A DNA stretch of 64,000 nucleotides from Pseudomonas fluorescens HK44 (GTDB lineage Bacteria > Pseudomonadota > Gammaproteobacteria > Pseudomonadales > Pseudomonadaceae). This document shows positions 1 to 7,985 of the stretch, in pieces. Within the stretch, counting starts at the first letter, position 1, and each line of letters opens with the position of its first letter. The notes beneath the pieces are model-generated. The model worked only from the letters and a program-made list of their open reading frames with translations. It was not told where the DNA came from and did not search any database. The DNA lies in assembly GCF_000217955.3 (NCBI RefSeq), contig NZ_AFOY02000004.1, positions 124,001-188,000 of the forward strand. Direction: 5' to 3'. The position numbers were made by a program, and so were the translations under genes.

Positions 1-29
1 ACAAGGTTACGGATGTCTGGGTGTGCCAT
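1..29 (-). CDS. 5' end of an unidentified gene, cut by the window edge
   Basis: Read on the minus strand, an AGGAG-type ribosome binding site (about 38-42) precedes ATG codons at 35 and 29. The second ATG has the better spacing and opens MAHPDIRNL before the sequence runs out. Nine codons do not allow a family call. The T-rich stretch at 47-58 and the rest of the 126-bp gap to the NahR-like gene would hold its promoter. The gene is probably transcribed away from the window in the same direction as the NahR-like gene. Confidence 0.5.
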
Positions 30-161
30 TGCCATCTCTCCTCATTATTTTTTTTGTTTGAGGTTCGAGCATGGAATGAGCGCCGGCATGAGTATTGAAC
101 ATTCATGTCGAGGCGTTGAAGAATCCTGCTTTGGCGTCGCAGCATTACTCGTTCAGGTGCC

Positions 162-1064
162 TTAATCCGAAAACAACTCAAACATCAGCTGGCGAAGCCA
201 ACGATTGGCGGGGTCTTTGTTATAGCGTGCGTGCCAGAACAGATTGATCTCGATGTTGGGCAATTCCACGGGTGTCGGTAGCACCGCAAGGCCGAAGGGT
301 TGTTCGCAACTGCTGGCGAACCGCTCAGGCACTGTGGCCATCAAGTCGGTGCGTTGAAGGATGTGGCCAACGGCGACGAAGTGGGGGACCTCCAGGCGTA
401 TGTTTCGCTCGATACCGGCCCGCGCCAGAAACGTATCGACTTCGCCGTGTCCCGTGTTCGCCGCCACGACGCGAACGTGCTCATAACTGCAAAAACGCTC
501 AAGCGTTAACGGTTCCCGGGTAGCGGGGTGGTCTTTGCGGCACATGCAGACGTAGCGATGGTGGAACAGGCGCTGCTGAAAAAAACCGGCTTGCAGGTGT
601 GGCAGTAATCCAACGGCGAGGTCGATCGCACCGTTTTGCAACCCTTCGGCCAAGGTATTGGAGGTGTTGCGCAGCGTGCTGATCGAGCAGCCCGGCGCGC
701 GTTCAGCCAGCGCGTCCATCAGCCGTGGCATGAAGTAGATTTCACCAATATCGGTCATTGCCATGGTAAATCTGCGATTGCTGTTGAGCGGGTCGAACGT
801 GTCCTGTCGGCTCAGTGCATCGCGTAAGGTCTGAATGGCCTGTGCGACGGGTTCGGCCAACTGCCGGGCATAAGGCGTGGGCTCCATTCCCTGATAAGTG
901 CGCACGAAAAGTTCGTCGTTCAAGGCGACACGCAGGCGTTTCAACGCGTTGCTGACAGCGGGCTGGGTCAGATCGAGATTATCCGCCGCGGTCGATACCC
1001 GGCGGTCAACCAGCAGTTGGTTGAATACCAGAAGAAGATTGAGGTCAAGCTCACGTAATTCCAT
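162..1064 (-). CDS. nahR: NahR-like LysR-type activator of salicylate catabolism
   Basis: A 300-residue LysR-type regulator. The N-terminal winged helix-turn-helix (about residues 5-64) contains LTQPAVSNALKRLR, and an effector-binding domain follows. Long stretches (FNQLLVDRRVS, MTDIGEIYFMPRLMDAL, REPLTLERFCSY, VPHFVAVGHILQRTDL) match my memory of NahR from the naphthalene plasmid NAH7. NahR binds salicylate and activates nah/sal operons. The start has a GAGG ribosome binding site 4 nt upstream of the ATG. It is transcribed divergently from a salicylate-type operon that begins at 1397 and contains a NahG-like enzyme, the arrangement expected for a local activator. By family precedent it is probably bound constitutively and switched on by salicylate. 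Identity as a NahR homologue is strong; the inducer is inferred. Confidence 0.9.
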   Translation of the reverse strand: MELRELDLNLLLVFNQLLVDRRVSTAADNLDLTQPAVSNALKRLRVALNDELFVRTYQGMEPTPYARQLAEPVAQAIQTLRDALSRQDTFDPLNSNRRFTMAMTDIGEIYFMPRLMDALAERAPGCSISTLRNTSNTLAEGLQNGAIDLAVGLLPHLQAGFFQQRLFHHRYVCMCRKDHPATREPLTLERFCSYEHVRVVAANTGHGEVDTFLARAGIERNIRLEVPHFVAVGHILQRTDLMATVPERFASSCEQPFGLAVLPTPVELPNIEINLFWHARYNKDPANRWLRQLMFELFSD

Positions 1065-1396
1065 AACGCCTCGTGCAGATTGCGTTCATGAGGGCGATAG
1101 ATCTTTGCCCGTTATTGGGTCTGCACCGCTCTGAAATCGCCGCTGCAAGGGCTCCAAGCCTAACAAGCGCCTAACATCGCGTCCATTGAGAGATATACGG
1201 GGCGTTTGCTTAACCTCGAGCTTTATTCACGATCGAAATAATGAGTATTCGCCTGGCTGCATTTATCCCGGTTGTTGGTTTGCCCATGATCGAATCTATG
1301 CCCGACTCTGAACGCTCTGCGTCCATTGGGCAGCTCGCAATTTTCCGGAGGCGCTAGATCTTCCGGCTCTATAACAATGACAAAAAGAGCGATGCC
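1065..1396. promoter_or_regulatory. Divergent control region between nahR and the salicylate operon
   Basis: A 332-bp intergenic region. It holds an imperfect LysR-type dyad, TTATT-N9-AATAA, at 1223-1241. Two similar direct repeats (GATCGAA followed after one base by TATG or AATG) occur at about 1231 and 1290. These are candidate NahR sites placed 150-170 bp upstream of the transporter gene. Neither matches closely enough to a NahR box I can recall to be certain. No terminator or further gene is visible. A 15-codon open frame from 1377 overlaps the transporter start out of frame and has no good ribosome binding site. Confidence 0.4.
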
Positions 1397-2734
1397 ATGC
1401 GTACGATCGATGTATCAGCCCTGATTGACGGGGCACGTTTCAATGCCTTCCATGCACGCGTGCTGTTCTGGTGCGCGTTGATCATCATTTTCGACGGATA
1501 CGATCTGGTCATCTATGGGGTCGTATTGCCCTCATTGATGACCGAGTGGGGCCTCAGTTCGTTGCAGGCTGGTGCGCTAGGCAGTTGCGCGCTGGTGGGC
1601 ATGATGCTGGGGGCGTTGTTTTTCGGTTCACTGTCGGATCGTATAGGTCGACGTAAAACCATCATGATGTGTGTCGCGATCTTCAGTGGGGTCACGGCGA
1701 TCAACGGCCTGGCGAAAAGCCCCGAGGCGTTCGCGTTGTGCCGGTTCATCGCTGGCCTGGGCATCGGCGGGGTGATGCCCAACGTTGTGGCGTTGATGAA
1801 CGAGTACGCGCCGAAAAAATCCCGTAGCACCCTGGTGGCGATCATGTTCAGTGGCTACTCGTTGGGCGGCATGTTATCGGCGAGCCTGGGCATGGTGCTG
1901 ATCCCGCAGTGGGGATGGCAAGCCGTGTTCTATGTCGCGCTGGTTCCGCTGTTGGCTCTGCCATTTCTGATACGCCAATTGCCGGAGTCGATTGATTTCC
2001 TGCTGCGCACCGGGCAGACCGTGAAGGCTCAAAACCTGCTGGCACAAGCCGAGCCGTCTTACCAATCCACCGCCAATGACCAGTTGAACCAGAGGGTCGC
2101 CAAAGGCACGACTGTGTCAATTGCACAGCTGTTCCAGGACGGGCGCAAGTTAAAGACCTTCATGCTGTGGCTGGCGTTTTTCTGTTGTTTGCTGATGGTT
2201 TATGCATTGAGCTCCTGGCTGCCAAAACTCATGACTGCAGCGGGCTATGGATTGAATTCCAGCCTGGCGTTTCTGTTGGCGTTGAATGTCGGCGCGATCA
2301 TTGGCGCGGTGGCCGGAGGATGGCTGGGGGACCGGATTGGAATCGCCAAGGTCTTGTTCGCGTTTTTCAGTTGCGGAGCGTTAGCCCTGAGCCTGTTGGC
2401 GCTCAAGGCGCCGTTACCGGTTCTTTATTTACTTATCGCCATTGCCGGGGCGTGCACCATTGGCACGCAGATCCTGGCAAACGCTTGCACGGTGCAGTAT
2501 TACCCCGCGCATATACGCTCTACCGGGCTTGGTTGGGCGATGGATATCGGTCGCACCGGAGCCATCATCGGTCCGCTGCTGGGTGGGGCACTGCACGCTT
2601 CATCACTGCCGCTGCAGGCCAGCTTTCTCATCTTCGCCATACCAGGATTGGTAGGGGCCATCGCCATTCTGGTGTTTCTGATTCAGAACGCTCCAGGCCG
2701 TCAGGCTGCTTTATCCCGGCAACCGGCGCAGTAA
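1397..2734 (+). CDS. MFS aromatic acid:H+ symporter (AAHS family)
   Basis: A 445-residue membrane protein with the twelve-helix pattern of the major facilitator superfamily. The first helix carries the AAHS signature (FDGYDLVIYGVVLPSL) and the loop between helices 2 and 3 reads GSLSDRIGRR. Known relatives (PcaK, BenK, MucK) import benzoate, 4-hydroxybenzoate or muconate with protons across the inner membrane. As first gene of an operon with salicylate hydroxylase and catechol dioxygenase under a NahR-like regulator, it most likely imports salicylate or a related aromatic acid. The ribosome binding site before 1397 is weak. Length is normal. The exact substrate cannot be read from sequence. 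Confidence 0.85.
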   Translation: MRTIDVSALIDGARFNAFHARVLFWCALIIIFDGYDLVIYGVVLPSLMTEWGLSSLQAGALGSCALVGMMLGALFFGSLSDRIGRRKTIMMCVAIFSGVTAINGLAKSPEAFALCRFIAGLGIGGVMPNVVALMNEYAPKKSRSTLVAIMFSGYSLGGMLSASLGMVLIPQWGWQAVFYVALVPLLALPFLIRQLPESIDFLLRTGQTVKAQNLLAQAEPSYQSTANDQLNQRVAKGTTVSIAQLFQDGRKLKTFMLWLAFFCCLLMVYALSSWLPKLMTAAGYGLNSSLAFLLALNVGAIIGAVAGGWLGDRIGIAKVLFAFFSCGALALSLLALKAPLPVLYLLIAIAGACTIGTQILANACTVQYYPAHIRSTGLGWAMDIGRTGAIIGPLLGGALHASSLPLQASFLIFAIPGLVGAIAILVFLIQNAPGRQAALSRQPAQ

Positions 2735-2748
2735 CCTTTGCAGCAAAA

Positions 2749-2771
2749 GACGAGCCCGGGGAGGGCTCGTC
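2749..2771. terminator. Stem-loop after the AAHS transporter gene
   Basis: GACGAGCCC, loop GGGGA, GGGCTCGTC: a perfect 9-bp stem 15 nt after the transporter stop. No T run follows on the plus strand. On the minus strand the stem is followed by TTTT, so it fits a rho-independent terminator better for leftward transcripts, or it is a 3'-end-protecting or partial terminator for the transporter message. Confidence 0.45.
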
Positions 2772-2909
2772 CGGCCGATGACTGGTCGACCTGACGAGTA
2801 ATATTCACACCCATGATGGGATGTATGGGAGTTGCGGTATTTATCAATAGCGCTCGGATGGCGATGATTTGCTTACTCCAATAACAATCAGCCTCATGGG
2901 TAACTTGCT

Positions 2910-4193
2910 ATGCGTACTTCTCAATCCAAACTGCAAATCGGCATTGTTGGCGGCGGTATCGCCGGCGTGGCTCTGGCCTTGGACCTTTGCCGTCATTCCC
3001 ACCTCGACGTGCAATTATTCGAGTCGGCGCCTGCCTTTGGCGAGGTCGGAGCGGGTGTCTCGTTCGGCGCCAACGCCGTTCGTGCCATTGCGGGCCTGGG
3101 TATTGCCGAACCCTACCGCAAGATTGCCGACCAGACGCAGGATCCCTGGCAGGACATCTGGTTCGAATGGCGTCGTGGTGAAGATGCCGGTTATCTGGGC
3201 GCAAGCCTGGCCGAAGGGGTAGGGCAGTCATCGGTACACCGTGCTGACTTCCTCGATGCGCTGGCCAGCCAGTTGCCGGACGGAATCGCTCAATTCGGCA
3301 AGCGCGCCGTCAGTGTGGAGCAAGATGCCGAACAGGCTCGAGTGGTGTTCACCGATGGCACTGAGCATCGCTGCGACCTGTTGATCGCCGCGGACGGTAT
3401 CAAGTCATCGATTCGTGATCATGTTCTCAACGGTCTTGGCCAACCCCTGGTGGCGCCGCGTTTCAGTGGTACCTGCGCCTATCGCGGGATGATCGACAGC
3501 CAACAACTGCGCGCGGCCTACCGGGCCCGGGGTGTCGATGAACACTTGATCGACGTCCCGCAGATGTACCTGGGGCTTGATGCTCATATCCTCACGTTCC
3601 CCGTCAAACAAGGCCGGCTTATCAACGTTGTGGCCTTCATTTCCGATCGCAGTCGTCCTGATCCAACCTGGCCAAGCGATGCTCCGTGGGTACGCAATGC
3701 CAGCCAGGAAGAAATGCTCTCTGCCTTCAACCATTGGGGAGATGCTGCTCGGGTTCTGCTCGAATGCATTCCATCCCCCACCCTTTGGGCGCTGCATGAA
3801 CTCGATGAATTACCAGGTTACGTGCACGGCCGCGTGGGTCTGATCGGCGATGCTGCGCATGCGATGTTGCCACACCAGGGCGCTGGAGCAGGTCAGGGCC
3901 TGGAAGACGCCTGGCTTCTGGCGCGATTGCTGGCCGATCCACAGGTCCTGGACAGCCAGCCACAGGCGGTGCTCGAAGCCTACGACGCCATCCGTCGTCC
4001 CCGTGCCTGCCGTGTGCAGCGTACCTCCTGGGAAGCCGGGGAGCTTTATGAAATGCGTGATCCAGCTGTGGCCGATGACGAACAACTACTGAGCAAAACC
4101 CTCGCCGAGCGCTTCGACTGGCTGTGGAATCACGACATGCAGTCCGACCTTCAAGAGGCCCGTGCCCAGTTGGGCTGGCGAGCAGTCGCGTAA
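2910..4193 (+). CDS. nahG: Salicylate 1-monooxygenase (salicylate hydroxylase), NahG-like
   Basis: A 427-residue FAD-dependent aromatic hydroxylase. It should decarboxylate and hydroxylate salicylate to catechol using NADH and O2 in the cytoplasm. The N-terminal dinucleotide motif is GIVGGGIAGVALAL (about residues 11-24), the mid-protein flavin motif is CDLLIAADGIKSSIR, and the second FAD motif is GRVGLIGDAAHAMLPHQGAG. Long segments such as FEWRRG, GQSSVHRADF, SGTCAYRGM and DVPQMYLGLD agree with remembered NahG, and the length is close (NahG about 434). It lies between the transporter and catechol dioxygenase genes. The Shine-Dalgarno sequence is weak. 6-Hydroxynicotinate or 3-hydroxybenzoate hydroxylase activities are less likely given the NahR neighbour. 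Confidence 0.88.
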   Translation: MRTSQSKLQIGIVGGGIAGVALALDLCRHSHLDVQLFESAPAFGEVGAGVSFGANAVRAIAGLGIAEPYRKIADQTQDPWQDIWFEWRRGEDAGYLGASLAEGVGQSSVHRADFLDALASQLPDGIAQFGKRAVSVEQDAEQARVVFTDGTEHRCDLLIAADGIKSSIRDHVLNGLGQPLVAPRFSGTCAYRGMIDSQQLRAAYRARGVDEHLIDVPQMYLGLDAHILTFPVKQGRLINVVAFISDRSRPDPTWPSDAPWVRNASQEEMLSAFNHWGDAARVLLECIPSPTLWALHELDELPGYVHGRVGLIGDAAHAMLPHQGAGAGQGLEDAWLLARLLADPQVLDSQPQAVLEAYDAIRRPRACRVQRTSWEAGELYEMRDPAVADDEQLLSKTLAERFDWLWNHDMQSDLQEARAQLGWRAVA

Positions 4194-4220
4194 TGATTTG
4201 AACCGACACGCGCGGAGGGA

Positions 4221-4247
4221 GCACCCAGCGGCTCTCTTCGTGGGTGC
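4221..4247 (+). other. Intercistronic stem-loop between nahG and catA
   Basis: GCACCCA and TGGGTGC form a 7-bp stem with a 13-nt loop, 27 nt before the catA start. There is no T run, so it is more likely an mRNA processing or stability element than a terminator. Confidence 0.35.
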
Positions 4248-4273
4248 ATACCAATAAGATCAGGTGAATCGAA

Positions 4274-5212
4274 ATGACAGTGAAAATTTCTCAACTGCCG
4301 CAATTGCAGCAATTCTTCCGAGAAGCCTCGGGACTGGACAACAATGCAGGCGATCCGCGCCGCAAGCAGATCGTCTTACGGTTGCTGCAGGAAGTCGCCC
4401 GAGTGATCGAAGATCTGCAGATCAGCGACGATGAGTTCTGGGGTGCGGTGGACTACGTCAACCGCCTGGGCGCCAGAAACGAAGCAGGTTTGCTGGTCGC
4501 CGGGCTTGGCATCGAACACTTCCTTGATCTGCTGGCGGATGCCAGGGACGCTGAAGCGGGTCGAACCGGTGGCACCCCACGGACAATTGAAGGCCCGTTG
4601 TACGTCGCCGGTGCACCACTGTGTGAGTACCAAACTCGAATGGATGATGGGACCGAGGATGGCACAGCAACGGTGATGTTTCTGGAAGGGCGCGTAACCG
4701 ACTTGAACGGTCAGCCGATCGCTGGAGCCACCGTGGATTTGTGGCAAGCCAACACCCAGGGCAACTACTCCTACTTCGACAAGAGCCAGTCTGAATTCAA
4801 CTTGCGTCGCCGGATTCTCACGGACGCCAATGGTTGTTACCGGGCTCGCAGCATCGTGCCCTCGGGCTACGGTTGCGATCCAGCCGGCCCGACTCAGGAA
4901 TGCCTTGATCACTTGGGCCGCCACGGTCAGCGACCCGCACATATCCACTTCTTCATTTCTGCCCCTGGGCATGAACATCTGACCACCCAGATCAATCTGT
5001 CCAATGACAAGTACCTGTGGGACGACTTCGCCTATGCGACGCGTGACGGATTGATCGGCGAAGTTCGCTTTGTGGAAGACGAGGAACGAGCCGCCGCCAT
5101 GGGTGTGGCAGGGCGTTTCGCCGAGATGACTTTCAATTTCAGCCTGCGTCCGGCCGCCAGCGAACAAGCAACCCATCGCAGCCAACGCCCGCGTGCGTTG
5201 CAGTCTGCCTGA
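4274..5212 (+). CDS. catA: Catechol 1,2-dioxygenase (intradiol, Fe(III))
   Basis: A 312-residue intradiol ring-cleavage enzyme that converts catechol to cis,cis-muconate. The N-terminal helical dimerisation domain is present (DEFWGAVDYVNRLG, about 53-66). It is followed by the typical TIEGPLYVAGAP and the catalytic beta-sandwich. The expected non-haem iron ligands are present: Tyr in GNYSYFDK (about 165-167), Tyr in VPSGYGCDP (199), and two His in RPAHIHFF (223, 225). Length and the C-terminal RPRAL tail fit Pseudomonas/Acinetobacter CatA. It directly follows the salicylate hydroxylase gene and takes its product. No catB or catC is present, so muconate must be handled by genes elsewhere. Confidence 0.92.
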   Translation: MTVKISQLPQLQQFFREASGLDNNAGDPRRKQIVLRLLQEVARVIEDLQISDDEFWGAVDYVNRLGARNEAGLLVAGLGIEHFLDLLADARDAEAGRTGGTPRTIEGPLYVAGAPLCEYQTRMDDGTEDGTATVMFLEGRVTDLNGQPIAGATVDLWQANTQGNYSYFDKSQSEFNLRRRILTDANGCYRARSIVPSGYGCDPAGPTQECLDHLGRHGQRPAHIHFFISAPGHEHLTTQINLSNDKYLWDDFAYATRDGLIGEVRFVEDEERAAAMGVAGRFAEMTFNFSLRPAASEQATHRSQRPRALQSA

Positions 5213-5260
5213 CCAACCGACGTTCACTCGACGTCGACGAACCACTTCAAGGAGACAACG

Positions 5261-6406
5261 ATGTCCCGGACTGATGCACAATCGATGAACATCCGTGCCG
5301 CAGTATTACGCACCTCGGGAGCCCCTTTGCAAATTGAGGATGTCTTGCTCGAGGCTCCTCGGCCAACCGAAGTGCGCGTGCGTGTGGTCGCTACAGGTGT
5401 TTGCCACACTGACATGGTGGTGCGTGATCAGCTGTTTCCCACTCCTCTGCCCATCATCCTCGGTCATGAAGGTGCCGGTATCGTCGATGCAGTCGGTTCT
5501 GCCGTGACGACCGTACAACCGGGCGATCACGTGGTCATGACGTACATGTCCTGCGGTCTTTGCCTGCCTTGCGAAACGGGCCACCCGGCGCACTGCACAC
5601 ACATGCACCCGTTGAACTTTGGTGGTGGCCGGCTCGACGGCAGCACCTCCGCTTGCGCATGTGGCAGCGACCACACCATCCACGACCATTTCTTTGGCCA
5701 ATCCTCGTTTTCCACTTACACGATCGCCAATGAGCGCAACGTCGTCAAAGTCCCAAAGCAGGCACCACTGGAACTCTTGGGGCCGCTGGGTTGTGGTATT
5801 CAGACGGGCGCAGGATCAGTTCTCAATGCACTCAGGGTTGAGGCAGGATCGAGCTTCGCCGCCTTTGGTGCAGGCGCGGTCGGGATGGCGGCGGTAATGG
5901 CGGCGAAGGTCGCTGGCGCTACGACCATCATTGCTGTGGACGTCACTCCGAGTCGGCTGGAACTGGCTCTCGAACTGGGAGCGACCCATGTCATCAATAG
6001 TCGCGAAGAGGATCCGGTTCAACGCATTCAGGCCATCACTCAGGGCGGTGTCAATTACAGCCTTGAATGCTCCGGTCGCTCCGAGGTGTTGCGCCAGGCG
6101 ATCGACTCAGTCACCACGCTTGGCACCTGTGGCATTGTCGGCGCTACCAAAGTGGGTACCGAGGTCGCATTCAATATCAACGACGTGATGATTCCCGGCA
6201 AACGCATCATGGGCATCGTGCAAGGCGATGTCGTTGCCAATGCTTTTATTCCGAAGCTGGTTGATCTCTTCCTGCAGGGCCGATTCCCCTTCGACAAGCT
6301 ATGCAAGTTTTACGAATTCGATGAGGTGAACCAGGCGATGGCCGATAGCGAGCGCGGTGTCACCATCAAACCGATTCTCCGCATGCCAGTCCCTGCTTCG
6401 GTCTAA
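5261..6406 (+). CDS. Zinc-dependent aryl-alcohol dehydrogenase
   Basis: A 381-residue medium-chain alcohol dehydrogenase of the XylB/benzyl-alcohol type. Catalytic zinc ligands are visible in GVCHTD and in the GHEGAG motif. The structural zinc lobe has Cys in CGLCLPCETGHPAHC. The Rossmann motif is FGAGAVGMAA, followed by an acidic residue in AVDVTPSRL that favours NAD+. An AAGGAG site 6 nt upstream supports the start at 5261. Sitting between catA and a salicylaldehyde-type dehydrogenase, it most likely oxidises salicyl (2-hydroxybenzyl) alcohol or another benzylic alcohol to the aldehyde. The substrate is inferred from context. Confidence 0.85.
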   Translation: MSRTDAQSMNIRAAVLRTSGAPLQIEDVLLEAPRPTEVRVRVVATGVCHTDMVVRDQLFPTPLPIILGHEGAGIVDAVGSAVTTVQPGDHVVMTYMSCGLCLPCETGHPAHCTHMHPLNFGGGRLDGSTSACACGSDHTIHDHFFGQSSFSTYTIANERNVVKVPKQAPLELLGPLGCGIQTGAGSVLNALRVEAGSSFAAFGAGAVGMAAVMAAKVAGATTIIAVDVTPSRLELALELGATHVINSREEDPVQRIQAITQGGVNYSLECSGRSEVLRQAIDSVTTLGTCGIVGATKVGTEVAFNINDVMIPGKRIMGIVQGDVVANAFIPKLVDLFLQGRFPFDKLCKFYEFDEVNQAMADSERGVTIKPILRMPVPASV

Positions 6407-6433
6407 CTTTTTCGATCTCCCAAGGAACCAGCA

Positions 6434-7885
6434 ATGACCGTTCAAATCGTAATAGACAATCAAAAGCTCGACGCCTCCAATGGCAAGACTTTCCAGCGCA
6501 TCAATCCGCTCAGTGACGCGACCGTGAGTGTAGGTGCAGCCTGCAGCGTCGAAGACGCCATCCGCGCAGCCGAGTCTTCCCAGCGCGCTTTTCAAACATG
6601 GTCAAAAACCGGCCCAACCGAACGCCGCCGCATACTGCTCGCGGCCGCCGATGCCCTGGAATCGAAAATGGCGCAGTTCTGCTCGGTCATGGCCGAAGAG
6701 ATTGGCGCTTCGCAACTCTGGGCACAATTTAACGTGGGCGCATCGGCCAACCTGCTGCGTGAAGCCGCAGCCCTGACCACACAAATCAAAGGCGAAACCA
6801 TACCTACCGACAAGCCCGGCGCATTGTCGATGACGTTGCGCCAACCGGTGGGCGCGGTACTGAGCATCGTGCCTTGGAACGGGCCGGTCATTCTTGGCGC
6901 ACGGGCTATCGCCTACCCACTGGCGTGTGGCAATACGGTGATCTTCAAGGGTTCTGAAAGCAGCCCACGAACGCATGCGTTGTTGGCCGAAGCGTTTTAC
7001 GATGCCGGTTTGCCGGCGGGGGTCTTGAACTTTCTGATCAGCGCGCCAGAGGACGCGTCTGCTGTGACGGAAGCGTTGGTCGCGCATGACGTTGTGCGTC
7101 GAGTGAACTTCACAGGCTCAACCAAGGTCGGCCGTATGATTGCCCAGACCTGCGCCAGTCATCTCAAACGCTGCCTCCTGGAACTGGGTGGCAAAGCCCC
7201 TTTCATTGTTCTGGATGACGCGGATATCGATGGGGCAGTCAATGCTGCCGTTTTCGGAGCGTTCCTTTACCAGGGGCAAATCTGCATGTCGACCGAGCGT
7301 TTCGTGGTCGATGAAGCGGTTGCCGATCAATTCGTTTCCCGTTTCGCCGAACGCGTACGGTCACTGGAGACGGGCGTTCCAACGACGACACCCAACTGCG
7401 TGATTGGTCCGATGATCGGCCAAGGCTCGGTACAACGGATCAATTATTTACTCGACGATGCCATTGGAAAGGGCGCTGACATCGTCGCTGGCGGCCTGGC
7501 GGAAAACGCCTTGATGGGCCCGACGCTGGTCGATCGGGTTACCCGTGAGATGTCGATCTACGACGAAGAGACCTTTGGCCCGGTGACCACTATCGTTCGG
7601 GTGAAGGGCGCCGAGCAAGCGCTGGAGGTGGCCAACGACACTGCCTACGGTCTTTCGTCTTCAATATTCAGTCGCGATGTCACTCGGGCATTGGATCTGG
7701 CTGGCCGACTTGATGCGGGCTGCGTACACATCAATGGAGCAACTGTCCAAAATGAGCCGCAGGCTCCATACGGTGGAATGAAGAAAAGTGGCTACGGACG
7801 CTTCGATGGCAGTGCAGTCATTGAGGAGTTTACCGAGGTCAAATGGGTAACGGTTGAACCCTCTAACCAGCCTTATCCCTTTTAA
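6434..7885 (+). CDS. nahF: Salicylaldehyde dehydrogenase-like aldehyde dehydrogenase (NahF type)
   Basis: A 483-residue NAD(P)+-dependent aldehyde dehydrogenase. It has the cofactor motif VPWNGPVILGARA (about 148-160), FTGSTKVGR, the general-base Glu in LELGGKAPFIVLDDAD, and the catalytic Cys in GQICMSTERF. The length and QICMST active site are as in NahF and vanillin/benzaldehyde dehydrogenases. An AAGGA ribosome binding site precedes the ATG. As the last gene of the operon it would oxidise salicylaldehyde from the adjacent alcohol dehydrogenase to salicylate, the substrate of the NahG-like enzyme. A strong terminator follows at once. Activity on other aromatic aldehydes is likely. Confidence 0.85.
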   Translation: MTVQIVIDNQKLDASNGKTFQRINPLSDATVSVGAACSVEDAIRAAESSQRAFQTWSKTGPTERRRILLAAADALESKMAQFCSVMAEEIGASQLWAQFNVGASANLLREAAALTTQIKGETIPTDKPGALSMTLRQPVGAVLSIVPWNGPVILGARAIAYPLACGNTVIFKGSESSPRTHALLAEAFYDAGLPAGVLNFLISAPEDASAVTEALVAHDVVRRVNFTGSTKVGRMIAQTCASHLKRCLLELGGKAPFIVLDDADIDGAVNAAVFGAFLYQGQICMSTERFVVDEAVADQFVSRFAERVRSLETGVPTTTPNCVIGPMIGQGSVQRINYLLDDAIGKGADIVAGGLAENALMGPTLVDRVTREMSIYDEETFGPVTTIVRVKGAEQALEVANDTAYGLSSSIFSRDVTRALDLAGRLDAGCVHINGATVQNEPQAPYGGMKKSGYGRFDGSAVIEEFTEVKWVTVEPSNQPYPF

Positions 7886-7890
7886 GTTTG

Positions 7891-7919
7891 AAACCGGCGC
7901 ATAAAGCGCCGGTTTTTTT
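7891..7919 (+). terminator. Rho-independent terminator of the salicylate operon
   Basis: AAACCGGCGC, loop ATAAA, GCGCCGGTTT followed by further Ts: a perfect 10-bp stem 6 nt after the aldehyde dehydrogenase stop. The A run on the other side makes it potentially bidirectional, so it may also stop leftward transcripts coming from the convergent transporter gene. Confidence 0.9.
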
Positions 7920-7985
7920 ACTTGAGTGCCATGGACAGCCTTGCCTAATAAGACGCACCGACAGGCGTCTAGGTATTGCAAAGCA

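Noticed and set aside
1377..1424. A 15-codon open frame as a possible leader peptide before the AAHS transporter
   Set aside because: No ribosome binding site at a usable distance, overlaps the transporter start out of frame, and has no run of biosynthetic codons that would suggest attenuation.
3727..4254. A 175-residue minus-strand frame over the end of nahG
   Set aside because: Arg- and Pro-rich shadow translation without domain features; nahG is clear on the plus strand.
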